Positions 31,397 through 40,163 of a stretch of 64,000 nt of DNA are shown here, in pieces; position 1 is the first letter of the stretch, and each line of letters begins with the position of its first letter. The notes below the pieces were generated by a model. The model did not search any database. It worked only from the letters and a program-made list of their open reading frames with translations, and was not told where the DNA came from. Position numbers and translations under genes: made by a program. The stretch spans positions 124,001 through 188,000 of the forward strand of contig NZ_FZPH01000012.1 in NCBI RefSeq assembly GCF_900188485.1, in the 5' to 3' direction. This stretch comes from Asanoa hainanensis (lineage in GTDB: Bacteria > Actinomycetota > Actinomycetes > Mycobacteriales > Micromonosporaceae).

Positions 31397-34111
31397 CTAG
31401 CGCGTGGGGAGGACCCGGGGGAGTTGGGTGCGCGACGTGATGCCGAGCTTCGTGAAGACCTTGCGCAGGTGGTACTGGACCGTGCGCGCGCTGATGAACA
31501 GGCGGGTCGCGATCTCCGGGTTCGAGAGGCCCTCGCTGGCCATGCGGGCGATTTGGGCCTCCTGTGTGGTCAGGTTGTGGTCCCGCGCCGGCGCGCGCGG
31601 GTGGGTGTTGCCGCCAGCCGCGCTGAGCTCGCGTCCCGCGCGTGCCGCGAACGCCGCCGCGCCGATCCCGGTGAACAGGTCGTACGCCGTCCGCAGCTCG
31701 GCCCGGGCGTCGGTGCGCCGCCGCCGGCGTCGCAGCCACTCGCCGTACAGGAGATGCGCCCGGGCCAGGTCCACCCGCATCCGGGTGCGGCCCAGGTGCG
31801 CCAGCGCCGATCGGTACAGCGGCTCGGCACCGTCGCCGTCGGTCAGCAGCGCCTGCGAGCGGGACTGGATGCCCAGCGCCCAGTCCGTGCCGCAGGCGTT
31901 ACGCATGTCGGACAGCAGCGCGAAGACCGGGCCCGCCGCCTCCGGCCGGCCGGTCCGGACCGCGGACTCGACCAGCTCCGGCGCCGCCCAGATCAACGAT
32001 CCCGGATCCTGCGGGTACGCCGTCGCCCGCTCGGCCGCCGCCAAGGCCTCGCCGTAGTTGCCCAAGCTGTTGTGCAGCAACGCGTACGCCCACTCGGCGA
32101 AGGTGAGCCCCACGCCCTCGCCCCGTCGGGCCACGTCCGCCTTCGTCGCCTCCACCAGCGTCGGGCCCGCGTCCGCGTCGCCGCGGAAGGCCGCCAACCC
32201 CAGCGCACCGTACGGCGCGACGCTCGTGCCGGTCGCCTCCGTGATCGCGGTCAGCTCGTCGGTCAGCGCCGCCGCGGCGGCCAGGTGGCCGCTGAACAGG
32301 TGCAGGTACGCCCGTGCCGTGAGCGCCAGCGGCAGGTGGCCGAGCGCGCCGGTCTCGCGGGCCAGCCGGACGTACCGGTCGGAGAGGGCGTCCCACCCGT
32401 CGTCGTCCCACACCCGCAGGGTCGACGTGATGGCCATCCACAGTAGATCGACGTCGCCGTCGAGGGAGCGCACGCCGGCCAGCGCCGACCGCAGCACCGG
32501 CAACCCCGCCGCGTAGCCCTCGTCGTACGCCAGCACCGTCCCGGACAGGAGCAGGTCCGCCGCGGACGGCGCCGAGGCCGGCGGCGCGCCCCGCGCCGCG
32601 TGCGCCACCGACCGCACGTCGGCGGACGGCGCCGCGAACCGTCCGGCGAAGATGGCGGCCGACAGCGCCTCCAGATAGGTGGCCCGGGACAGCGTGCCGT
32701 CGACCTGTTCGAGCCGCCGCGCCGCCTGCAACAGCAGCGGTGCGGCGTCGTGGCCCCGGTCGGTCACGAAGGCCAGCTCCGCGCGGGTGAGGTCGGCCTG
32801 GGCCTGCTGCTGCTCGGTCAGCGGCGCCGAGGCCGCGGTGGCCAACAGGTCCCGCGCCGCCTCGAAGCCACCCGCCCGCACCTCGGCCCGCGCCGCCGCC
32901 AGCGCCCGCACGCCCCGCTTCGCCGGCGCCGGGCTCAGCGCCGCCGCCCGCCGAAGGAACGCCGCCGCGGCGGCCGGACCGCCGCGGGCCTGCGCACGCC
33001 CGGCCGAGCGCTCCAGCTCGACCGCCACGTCCTCGTCCTCCGTGGCCGTCGCCTCGGCCCGGTGCCACGCCCGGCGGTCGGGATCGGTCCGGGCGTCGGT
33101 GGCGGCGGCCAGCGCCGCGTGCGCCGAGCGCCGTTCGTCGGCCGGCGCGGCCAGGTAGACCGCGGACCGCGCCAGCGGATGCCGGAACCGCCCGCCGTCG
33201 TCGACCAGCCCGGCGTCGGCGGCCGGCCCGGACGAGGACCGGTCGACGTCCCACCGTCGCGCGGCCCGGGCGACCAGGTCGGCGTCTCCCGACGGGTCGG
33301 CCGCCATCAGCAGCAACAGCCGCCGGGTCGGCGCGGGTAGCTGGTCCACCCGGCGCTGGAACTGCGACTCGATTCCGCCGGTCAGCGCCGCCGGCAGGCC
33401 GAAGCCGCCCGCCAGGTCGGTGGGGCCGATCCCGCGCGGCAGCTCCAGCAGCGCCAGGGGGTTGCCGTGCGCCTCGGCGACGATCTCGTCGCGTACCCGG
33501 GTGTCGATCGGACCCGCCAGCGCCTCGTCCAGCAGCGCGCGGGCCTCCTCTTCCGCCAGCGCGCCGACCGGCAGCGACGGCAGACCCGCCAGGGAAGGCG
33601 GAACGGAGCGGGCCGCGAGGACCAGGCCGACCGACTCCACCTCGAGCCGGCGGGCCACGAACGCGAGCACCTGCGCCGACTCGCGGTCGAGCCATTCCAG
33701 GTCGTCGACCAGGCAGACCAGCGGCCGCTCGGCGGCCACGGCGGACAACAGGCTCAACACGGCCAGGCCCACCAGGAACCGTTCAGGTGGCGGCCCGGCG
33801 TTGATGCCGAACGTGGTGCCCAGCGCCTCCCGCTGTGGTGCCGGCAGGCGGTCGAGCCGGTCGAGCAGCGGACCGCAGAGCTGGTGCACGCCCGCGTACG
33901 GCAGCTCCATCTCCGACTCGACCCCGGCGGCCCGGACGACCCGGCCCGGACTCACCACGGCGGCCAGGTGGTCCAGGAGGGCCGTCTTGCCCACACCGGC
34001 CTCACCGTGCAACACCAGCACCCGGCTCGCGCCCCCACGGACGGCCTTGACCATGTCGTCGAGCACCGCGCATTCGGTGCGACGGCCGGTGAGTCCGGCG
34101 GACCCGCGCAC
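31397..34111 (-). CDS. LAL-type ATP-binding LuxR transcriptional regulator
   Basis: 904-aa large regulator of the LuxR (LAL/MalT-like) group. An AAA-type ATPase fills the N-terminal part, with Walker A GEAGVGKTALL at about 34-44 and Walker B LVCLVDDLEWLD near 125. The middle is a long Ala-rich helical region of TPR-like repeats. The C-terminus is a LuxR helix-turn-helix (LTTQEAQIARMASEGLSNPE and on to about residue 898). Such proteins are usually pathway-specific activators gated by ATP and a ligand. It starts with GTG at 34111 and has a TAGCGT -10 six bases upstream. It is divergent from the SDR-DUF427-SDR operon, its most likely target (inference). Confidence 0.9.
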   Translation of the reverse strand: MRGSAGLTGRRTECAVLDDMVKAVRGGASRVLVLHGEAGVGKTALLDHLAAVVSPGRVVRAAGVESEMELPYAGVHQLCGPLLDRLDRLPAPQREALGTTFGINAGPPPERFLVGLAVLSLLSAVAAERPLVCLVDDLEWLDRESAQVLAFVARRLEVESVGLVLAARSVPPSLAGLPSLPVGALAEEEARALLDEALAGPIDTRVRDEIVAEAHGNPLALLELPRGIGPTDLAGGFGLPAALTGGIESQFQRRVDQLPAPTRRLLLLMAADPSGDADLVARAARRWDVDRSSSGPAADAGLVDDGGRFRHPLARSAVYLAAPADERRSAHAALAAATDARTDPDRRAWHRAEATATEDEDVAVELERSAGRAQARGGPAAAAAFLRRAAALSPAPAKRGVRALAAARAEVRAGGFEAARDLLATAASAPLTEQQQAQADLTRAELAFVTDRGHDAAPLLLQAARRLEQVDGTLSRATYLEALSAAIFAGRFAAPSADVRSVAHAARGAPPASAPSAADLLLSGTVLAYDEGYAAGLPVLRSALAGVRSLDGDVDLLWMAITSTLRVWDDDGWDALSDRYVRLARETGALGHLPLALTARAYLHLFSGHLAAAAALTDELTAITEATGTSVAPYGALGLAAFRGDADAGPTLVEATKADVARRGEGVGLTFAEWAYALLHNSLGNYGEALAAAERATAYPQDPGSLIWAAPELVESAVRTGRPEAAGPVFALLSDMRNACGTDWALGIQSRSQALLTDGDGAEPLYRSALAHLGRTRMRVDLARAHLLYGEWLRRRRRRTDARAELRTAYDLFTGIGAAAFAARAGRELSAAGGNTHPRAPARDHNLTTQEAQIARMASEGLSNPEIATRLFISARTVQYHLRKVFTKLGITSRTQLPRVLPTR

Positions 34112-34117
34112 AACCCC

Positions 34118-34123
34118 ACGCTA
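34118..34123 (-). promoter_or_regulatory. Candidate -10 element for the leaderless LAL regulator gene
   Basis: On the minus strand TAGCGT lies 6 bases before the GTG start at 34111 and no Shine-Dalgarno sequence is present, so the transcript is probably leaderless. Confidence 0.4.
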
Positions 34124-34210
34124 GCGGGGTCGGCTGGCCAGTGGCGGATGCGCGGCGCAAACGCCCGCGTGAAGGCTTTTCGCATTAGCCATCTGTCCCC
34201 GGGAGGAAAA

Positions 34211-34930
34211 ATGCCTGGGTTGCTCAAGGACCAGCGGGTGCTCGTCGTCGGGCGCGGCAGCGGGATCGCCCGCGCGGTCGCGGTCGTCGCCCGGGACGCC
34301 GGCGCCCGGGTCGTCGCCGCCGGGCGGGACGGTCCGGGACTGGCCGACGCGTACGCGGGAGAGCCGGACATCTCCACCGACACCGTCGACCTCACCGACG
34401 AGGACTCCATCGAGGCGCTCGCCGAGCGCCTGGAGACCGTCGACCACGTGGTCTCGACCGCCTCCGCGCGCGCCCGCGGGCACCTGGCCGACCTCGACCG
34501 CGCCGCGGTGCGAAAGTCGTTCGACACCAAGGTGATCGGCCCGCTCATGCTGGCCAAGCACCTCGCGCACCGGATCGACCCGGGCGGCTCGATCACCCTG
34601 TTCTCGGGCGTGGCCGCGGCCAAGATCGCGGTTGGCACGATGGCGGTCGCGATCACGAACGGCGCCGCCGACGTCCTGGCCCGCTCGCTCGCCCTGGAGC
34701 TGGCCCCGATCCGGGTCAACGCGATCTCGCCGGGCGTGATCGACAGCGGGGCCTGGGACGACCTGGGAGCCGAGGCCAAGCAGGCCTACATCGACACCAT
34801 CCGGCGCCGCAATCCCACCCGGAGCATCGGCACCACGGGTGACATCGCCGACGGCGTGCTGTTCGCGATGACCAGCCCCTTCCTGACGGGCACGACGCTG
34901 CACATCGACGGCGGCGAACCGCTGAGCTGA
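34211..34930 (+). CDS. SDR-fold protein lacking the catalytic YxxxK motif (paralogue 1)
   Basis: 239-aa short-chain dehydrogenase-like protein. The cofactor loop is present as VVGRGSGIARA (residues 12-22) and the acidic residue pattern SxDTVDLTDEDSIEAL follows. The Ser-Tyr-Lys triad is broken: after LFSG the place of YxxxK reads AVAITNGAADV, with no Tyr or Lys. The C-terminus keeps RVNAISPGVIDSGAW and GTTLHIDGGEPLS. The second SDR of the operon shows the same change, so it is inherited rather than accidental. It may use another acid/base or only bind NAD(P). ATG at 34211 follows GGGAGGAAAA. First gene of a four-gene operon. Confidence 0.85.
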   Translation: MPGLLKDQRVLVVGRGSGIARAVAVVARDAGARVVAAGRDGPGLADAYAGEPDISTDTVDLTDEDSIEALAERLETVDHVVSTASARARGHLADLDRAAVRKSFDTKVIGPLMLAKHLAHRIDPGGSITLFSGVAAAKIAVGTMAVAITNGAADVLARSLALELAPIRVNAISPGVIDSGAWDDLGAEAKQAYIDTIRRRNPTRSIGTTGDIADGVLFAMTSPFLTGTTLHIDGGEPLS

Positions 34931-34941
34931 AAGGATCGATC

Positions 34942-35802
34942 ATGGGACTCTCCTGGCAGCAGGGCCCACTGGCGGCGCACGCCGTCGGCCGCTTCCTGAC
35001 CCCCGATCCACTGCCCGAACGGCTGTTGTACGCGGAGCCGCTGCGCCGCCGCCTGCGGGTGCGGTTCGGCGGTGACTGGATCGCCGACAGCGAGGACGTC
35101 GTGCTGCTGCACGAGCCGGGCCGCTACCCGGTGGCGTACTTCCCGGACATCGCGATCGAGCCCGACGCGCTGCGAGAGACCGACCGTGTCACCAACCATG
35201 CCCAGCTCGGGCCGACGCGGTGGCTGACCGTCCAGCGTGGAGACCGGCACGCCGAGCGGGCCGCGTGGCGGTTCGCCGACCTGCCCGACTACGCCGACCC
35301 GCTGCGCGGCCGGACGGCCTTCGCCTGGCGGCCGATGGACGCGTTCTACGAGGAGGACGAGCGGATCCTCGGCCACGCCGCCGACAGCTACCACCGCATC
35401 GACATCCGCCGGACCTCGCGCCACCTGGTCGTCCGCGACGGCGACCGGGTCGTCGCCGATACCGTCCGGCCGCGTGTCCTCTACGAGTCGGGTTTCGCGC
35501 CGCGCTGGTACGTGCCGCGGGCGGACGTCGAAGCCGGCGCGCTGGCCCCGGTGGAGCAGCAGACGTTCTGCCCGTACAAGGGGCTCGCCAGCTACTACGA
35601 CATCGGCGAGCGGCCCCGCGCCGCCTGGTCGTACGAGGAGGCCTGGCCCGAGGTGCACCTCATCTCGAACTTCGTCTCGTTCGAGGCCGACAAGATCGCC
35701 GTCGACCTCGACGGGCGGCGGCTCGTCCTGGAGCCCGGGCAGTCCGTCGTCGCGCACGGCATCGACCGGGACTTCGACGAGGTCTTCACCACCAACCGAT
35801 AG
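34942..35802 (+). CDS. DUF427 protein with two tandem repeats
   Basis: 286 aa, soluble, made of two DUF427 units, about residues 30-125 (YAEPLRRRLRVRFGGDWIADSEDVVLLHEPGRYPVAYFP) and 145-275 (RTSRHLVVRDGDRVVADTVRPRVLYESGFAPRWYVP, ending GQSVVAHGIDRDFDEVF). DUF427 is a small beta-fold of unknown function, widespread in actinomycetes and often near oxidoreductases. The ATG at 34942 is 11 bases after the first SDR, and the second SDR starts 10 bases after its stop, so the DUF427 protein sits between two odd SDRs and may act with them. Confidence 0.83.
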   Translation: MGLSWQQGPLAAHAVGRFLTPDPLPERLLYAEPLRRRLRVRFGGDWIADSEDVVLLHEPGRYPVAYFPDIAIEPDALRETDRVTNHAQLGPTRWLTVQRGDRHAERAAWRFADLPDYADPLRGRTAFAWRPMDAFYEEDERILGHAADSYHRIDIRRTSRHLVVRDGDRVVADTVRPRVLYESGFAPRWYVPRADVEAGALAPVEQQTFCPYKGLASYYDIGERPRAAWSYEEAWPEVHLISNFVSFEADKIAVDLDGRRLVLEPGQSVVAHGIDRDFDEVFTTNR

Positions 35803-35812
35803 GAGCCGCAAC

Positions 35813-36526
35813 ATGTCCACCCTGCAGAACCGCACGGTCCTGGTCGTCGGCCGCGGCAGCGGCATCGCCCGGGCCACCACGCTGGCGGCCCGGGCGGCCG
35901 GCGCCACCGTGGTCGTCGCCAGCCGCGACGTCGCCGCGCTCGCCGATGCGTACGACGATCCCGGCATCACCGCGGAAAGCGTCGACATCACCGACGAGTC
36001 CAGTGTGGAGGCGCTGGCCGAGCGGATCGGCCACGTCGACCACGTCGTCTCCACCGCCTCCGCCCGGGCCCGCGGCACGGTCGACGCGCTCAAGCCGGAC
36101 GTCGTCATGGCGTCTCTCAACACCAAGGTGGTCGGCCCGATCCTGCTCGCCAAGCACTTCGCCAAGCGGATGCCGAAGGACGGCTCGTTCGTGCTGTTCT
36201 CCGGCGCGACCGCGGACAAGCCGACCGTCGGGATGCTCGCCGTCGCCGCGACCAACGGCGCCGTCGACGCCGTCGCCCGGTCGCTGTCGGTGGAGCTGGC
36301 GCCGATCAGAGTCAACTCCATCTCGCCGGGCACCATCGACACCGGCGCCTACGACGCGCTCGGCGACCAGAAGAAGGCCGAGCTCTACGAGCGGCGCCGT
36401 GCCGAGGTGCCCGCCCACCGGGTCGGCACCTCCGACGACGTCGCGGACGCCGTCGTCTTCGCCCTCACCAACACGTTCCTGACGGGTGTCCGCCTGCACG
36501 TCGACGGCGGCGAGACCCTGGTCTGA
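35813..36526 (+). CDS. SDR-fold protein lacking the catalytic YxxxK motif (paralogue 2)
   Basis: 237 aa, clearly paralogous to the SDR at 34211 (VVGRGSGIARA, STASARARG, LAPIRVNSISPG). The segment after LFSG reads AVAATNGAVDAV, again without the catalytic Tyr and Lys of SDRs. The cofactor-binding glycine pattern and the HVDGGETLV C-terminus are intact. The two paralogues may form a heteromer. AGGAG lies 7 bases before the ATG at 35813; the much longer open frame upstream is a shadow of the DUF427 gene. Confidence 0.85.
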   Translation: MSTLQNRTVLVVGRGSGIARATTLAARAAGATVVVASRDVAALADAYDDPGITAESVDITDESSVEALAERIGHVDHVVSTASARARGTVDALKPDVVMASLNTKVVGPILLAKHFAKRMPKDGSFVLFSGATADKPTVGMLAVAATNGAVDAVARSLSVELAPIRVNSISPGTIDTGAYDALGDQKKAELYERRRAEVPAHRVGTSDDVADAVVFALTNTFLTGVRLHVDGGETLV

Positions 36527-36540
36527 AGGAGGGGACAGTC

Positions 36541-37428
36541 GTGAACACCACCCATCACCGTTACGCAACCGTCCACGGTCGACAGTTGTTCTACCGGGAG
36601 GCCGGATCGACCGACGCACCGGCGATCGTGCTGCTGCACGGCTTCCCGGCCAGCTCGTACATGTTCCGCGACCTGATTCCGGCGCTGGCCGACCGCTACC
36701 ACGTGGTCGCGCCGGACCACATCGGGTTCGGCTTCTCGGACGCGCCGAGCGTGGACGAGTTCGACTACACGTTCGACAACCTGACCTCGCACACGACGGA
36801 GCTGTTGAACCAGCTGGGGATCGAGCGCTACGCGTTCTACGTGCACGACTACGGCGCACCGATCGGCTGGCGGCTCGCGTTGCAGAACCCCGACGCGGTC
36901 ACGGCGATCGTCACGCAGAACGGCAACGCGTACGACGCGGGCTTCGTCGAAGACTTCTGGAAGACCGTCTGGGCCTACCAGCGCGAGCAGACGCCCGACA
37001 CCGAGGCAGCGATCCGCCAGGCGCTGAGCCTCGACATGATCAAGTGGCAGTACCTGACAGGCACGCCCGACCCGACGCTGGTCAGCCCGGACACCTGGAA
37101 CCACGACTACGCGCTGGTCAGCCGGCCCGGCAACGACGTGGTGCAGCTGGCCCTGTTCCGGGACTACGCGACCAACCCGCCGATGTACCCGCGCCTGCAC
37201 GAGTACCTGCGGGACACCCAGGTGCCGGTGCTGGCCGCCTGGGGCCGCAACGACCCCATCTTCGGCCCGGACGGCGCACGCGCCTTCGCGGACGACGTCG
37301 CCGACGCGGAGATCCACCTGCTGGACGGCGGCCACTTCCTGCTGGAGTCCCACGGCGACGAGGTCGCGGGCCTGACCCACGACTTCCTCGACCGCCGGAC
37401 GGCCGCTATGCCGGCGCGGCCGCGGTGA
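36541..37428 (+). CDS. Alpha/beta hydrolase with Asp nucleophile (epoxide hydrolase/dehalogenase-like)
   Basis: 295-aa cytoplasmic hydrolase. The oxyanion-hole motif is LLHGFPASSYMF; the nucleophile elbow is VHDYGAPIG with Asp103, the hallmark of epoxide hydrolases and haloalkane dehalogenases rather than esterases; the acid Asp238 lies in GRNDPIFG and the catalytic His265 in GGHFLLE. It starts with GTG at 36541 after AAGGAGG and follows the second SDR by 14 bases, closing that operon. Its 3' end overlaps the convergent decarboxylase gene by 23 bases. Confidence 0.85.
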   Translation: MNTTHHRYATVHGRQLFYREAGSTDAPAIVLLHGFPASSYMFRDLIPALADRYHVVAPDHIGFGFSDAPSVDEFDYTFDNLTSHTTELLNQLGIERYAFYVHDYGAPIGWRLALQNPDAVTAIVTQNGNAYDAGFVEDFWKTVWAYQREQTPDTEAAIRQALSLDMIKWQYLTGTPDPTLVSPDTWNHDYALVSRPGNDVVQLALFRDYATNPPMYPRLHEYLRDTQVPVLAAWGRNDPIFGPDGARAFADDVADAEIHLLDGGHFLLESHGDEVAGLTHDFLDRRTAAMPARPR

Positions 37429-38824
37429 TCAACGCGATGGCCTCGTCCACCTGGGACGCGTGGGCGCGGTGGGCGACGACCGCTACCCGCAGCGTCTGCC
37501 GGCCGTCGACGACCGTGCTGGACAGGTAGACCCGACCGCTCGCGTTGACGTGCGCGAGGATCGCCCGGGTCGCCGCGTCCGCTTCCTCGACGTCGGCCGG
37601 GGACGCGGCCCGCACCCGGAAGGCGACCGTGCTCAGGTCCGGCGCCCAGGGCACCTCCAGCGAGGGCACCCGGTGCAGCGCCTCGTGGACCCGCTCGGCC
37701 AGGTCCAGCTTCTCGTCCAGGGCCGCCCGGAACGCGCCGACGCCGTGCAGGTGCAGCGGCAGCCAGACGCGCAGGCCGCGTACCTCGTGGCTGAGCTCCG
37801 GACCGAGGTGGGCGTAGTCCGGCAGTTCGAGCGAGCCCAGGTCCTGCAGGTAGTCGGCGGTGCCGTGGTGCGCCGCCGCCAGCTTGGCCGGGTCGCGCAC
37901 CACCAGCGCACCGGTGCCGAACGGCAGGAACAGGGTCTTGTGCGGGTCCAGCGTCACCGAGTCGGCGAGCTCCACGCCGGCCAGCCGCTCGCGGCCCCGC
38001 TCGGTCAGCCGGAAGAAGCCGCCGTACGCCGCGTCGACGTGGAACCACAGGTCCGTGCCGGCCGCGAGGGCGGCGATGGTCGGCAGCGGGTCGACCGTCC
38101 CGGTGTCGGTGGTGCCGGCCGATCCGACGATCAGGAACGGGCGCAGCCCGGCGGCCCGGTCTTCCTCGATCATGGCGGCCGCGGCCGGGACGTCCATGCG
38201 CAGGTCGGGTGTGCTGGGCACGACCCGGATCCGGTTGCTCGCGATGCCGGCGATGCGGGCGGCCTTGGCCACGGAGTGGTGCGCGTACGCCGTGACGTAC
38301 ATGGTCCCGTCCGCGATGTCCTCGCCGAGGCGGTCGTGCCGCGCTGCCACGACGGCGGACAGGTTGGCCAGCGACCCGCCCGTGGTCAGCAGGCCCCCGC
38401 TGCCGTCGGGGAGCCCGCACACGTCCTGGGCGATCCACCGCAGCACGCTGTCCTCGAGCGCGGTGAGCGCGGGCGCGGTCGCGGCGAGGCTGCCGTAGCG
38501 GTTGAGCACCTGGCCGTAGAACGCGGCGAGCGCCGAGCTGTAGAGCCCCCCACCCGGGATGTACGCGAAGTAGCCCGGCCCCGCGGTCTCCAGCGCGACG
38601 TCGGCGGCGCGGTCGACCAGCGCGAGCAGCTGGTCGAGCTCGCCAGCGTGCTCCGGCGGCGGGGCCAACAGCTCGTCGACGAGCTTGGGCAGCTCGGCCG
38701 AGCCGAGCACGGGGGTCAGGTCGGTGGCCGGGCGCTGCGGCAACCGGTCGACGAAGTCGGCCAGCCGGTTCAGCACCAGGTGGCCCTGGTCGAGCATCAG
38801 CGCGCGGTCCGGTTCGAACTCCAT
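37406..38824 (-). CDS. PLP-dependent group II amino acid decarboxylase
   Basis: 472-aa pyridoxal-phosphate enzyme of the aromatic/diaminobutyrate/glutamate decarboxylase family. The PLP-binding Lys lies in DPHKTLFLPFG at about residue 296, the cofactor Asp in WFHVDAAYGG, and the stacking His in YAHHSVAKA. It would remove CO2 from an amino acid to give an amine. It is divergent from an agmatinase-family gene, so the pair could belong to amine or guanidino-compound metabolism (inference). The ATG at 38824 has no good ribosome site. Its 3' end overlaps the hydrolase gene. Confidence 0.88.
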   Translation of the reverse strand: MEFEPDRALMLDQGHLVLNRLADFVDRLPQRPATDLTPVLGSAELPKLVDELLAPPPEHAGELDQLLALVDRAADVALETAGPGYFAYIPGGGLYSSALAAFYGQVLNRYGSLAATAPALTALEDSVLRWIAQDVCGLPDGSGGLLTTGGSLANLSAVVAARHDRLGEDIADGTMYVTAYAHHSVAKAARIAGIASNRIRVVPSTPDLRMDVPAAAAMIEEDRAAGLRPFLIVGSAGTTDTGTVDPLPTIAALAAGTDLWFHVDAAYGGFFRLTERGRERLAGVELADSVTLDPHKTLFLPFGTGALVVRDPAKLAAAHHGTADYLQDLGSLELPDYAHLGPELSHEVRGLRVWLPLHLHGVGAFRAALDEKLDLAERVHEALHRVPSLEVPWAPDLSTVAFRVRAASPADVEEADAATRAILAHVNASGRVYLSSTVVDGRQTLRVAVVAHRAHASQVDEAIALITAAAPA

Positions 38825-38896
38825 GACCCGAAGGCTGGCACTCCCGGACGGAGTTCGGCACGGTCCCGTCGCCACCGTCACATGGGGATTTGCGGC

Positions 38897-38902
38897 TATT
38901 GT
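38897..38902 (+). promoter_or_regulatory. Candidate -10 element for a leaderless agmatinase-family gene
   Basis: TATTGT ends 7 bases before the ATG at 38910; no ribosome binding site is visible. This points to a leaderless start. Confidence 0.45.
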
Positions 38903-38909
38903 CCCCGAG

Positions 38910-40067
38910 ATGACGCACTCGCACAGTGACGCCTTCGCCAACCGGGAAGGTCAGTGGGCGCAGCTCGCCGAGGAGCGGCTGTCGCTGTTCCGCCACGACG
39001 AGGAGATTCAGCGGGGACTGGCGTACGGGCTCCCGGGCTCGCCGACCCTGGTCGACCGGACGATCCCGACGTTCTCGCGGGGTGAGCTGCCGCACTTCGC
39101 GGGGGAGCGGGGCACGTTCCTCAACGCGCCCTTCCTGGAGGACGTCAACGACGTCGGCGATGCCGAGGTGGCCGTGTTCGGCGCGCCGCTGGACTCCGGC
39201 GCCACGTACCGGCCGGGCGCCCGGTTCGGCCCCCAAGGCATTCGGCGCTCGACGAACCTGTTCGGGACCTACTGCTACGAGCTCGGCGTCGACCTGCGCG
39301 AGCAGCTCAACCTGGTCGACATCGGCGACGTGTTCACGATCCCGGGCAACCTGGAGAAGAGCTTCGACCAGATCAGCCAGGCGATCTCCCACGTGTACGC
39401 GCGCGGCGTGCTGCCCGTCGTCCTGGGCGGCGACCACTCCATCGGCTACCCGACGATCCGGGGCATCGCGCCGCACGTCGACGGGAACATCGGCATCATC
39501 CACTTTGACCGGCATGTGGACACCCAGGAGACCGACCTGGACGAGCGCATGCACACCACCCCGTGGTTCCACGCCACGAACATCGGCAACGCGCCCGCCA
39601 CCAACCTGGTCCAGGTCGGCATCGGGGGCTGGCAGTCGCCGCGGGCCGGGGTCAAGGTCGGCCGGGAGCGGGGCACCACCGTGATCACCGTCGGCGACGT
39701 CGAGCGGGTCGGCGTCGAGAAGGTGGCCGAGGTGGCGCTGGAGACGGCGTGGCAGGGCGCGAAGGCGGTCTACCTGTCCTTCGACATCGACGTGGTCGAC
39801 GCCGGGTTCGTGCCGGGGACGGGGTGGCCGGAGCCGGGCGGGCTGTTGCCGCGCGAGGCGCTCAACCTGATCCGGGCGGTCGCCGCGCCGGGGCTCGCCG
39901 GCATCGAGGTGGTCGAGTGCGCGCCGCCGTACGACTGGGCGGAGCAGACCGCCCTGCTCAGCTCCCGGGTGGTCCTGGACGCGCTCGCGGTGCTGGTGCG
40001 TGAGGGCCGGCTCGGCAAGAAGGCCGCCCGCAAGGACCGGCATGCGTGGGGACCGCCCGCCGCCTGA
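38910..40067 (+). CDS. Agmatinase/guanidino-hydrolase family enzyme
   Basis: 385-aa ureohydrolase that would release urea from a guanidino compound using two Mn ions. All metal ligands are visible: His176 in GGDHSIGYP, His198/Asp200/His202/Asp204 in HFDRHVDTQ, and Asp292/Asp294 in SFDIDVVD. The usual Ala in the HxDAHxD motif is Arg here. An N-terminal extension of about 70 residues precedes the domain, making it longer than classical agmatinase and like the guanidinobutyrase/guanidinopropionase branch. Substrate not determined. Confidence 0.87.
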   Translation: MTHSHSDAFANREGQWAQLAEERLSLFRHDEEIQRGLAYGLPGSPTLVDRTIPTFSRGELPHFAGERGTFLNAPFLEDVNDVGDAEVAVFGAPLDSGATYRPGARFGPQGIRRSTNLFGTYCYELGVDLREQLNLVDIGDVFTIPGNLEKSFDQISQAISHVYARGVLPVVLGGDHSIGYPTIRGIAPHVDGNIGIIHFDRHVDTQETDLDERMHTTPWFHATNIGNAPATNLVQVGIGGWQSPRAGVKVGRERGTTVITVGDVERVGVEKVAEVALETAWQGAKAVYLSFDIDVVDAGFVPGTGWPEPGGLLPREALNLIRAVAAPGLAGIEVVECAPPYDWAEQTALLSSRVVLDALAVLVREGRLGKKAARKDRHAWGPPAA

Positions 40068-40086
40068 CAGATACCGCACTTTTACG

Positions 40087-40108
40087 GCGAAACCGCCGCG
40101 AAACCCCC
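40087..40108. promoter_or_regulatory. Possible Pho box upstream of pstS
   Basis: GCGAAACCGCC and GCGAAACCCCC form an 11-base direct repeat at 40087-40097 and 40098-40108, about 60 bases before the pstS start. On the other strand it reads GGTTTCGCGGC/GGTTTCGCC, similar to the GGTTCACC-type units bound by actinomycete PhoP. The location in front of a phosphate-transport operon supports this reading; the match is imperfect. Confidence 0.4.
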
Positions 40109-40163
40109 CTTAGGTGCACTTAACTCGTGCTTGGTGGTCGGTCGCGCGAAGGGAAATCGTCAG

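Noticed and set aside
34499-34700. Frameshift or pseudogene in the first SDR
   Set aside because: The missing YxxxK looked like damage, but the second SDR has the same residues and both frames are intact from ribosome site to stop.
37406-37428. Sequencing error at the overlap of hydrolase and decarboxylase genes
   Set aside because: Both C-termini read naturally and the overlap is only 23 bases in convergent orientation, which is common.
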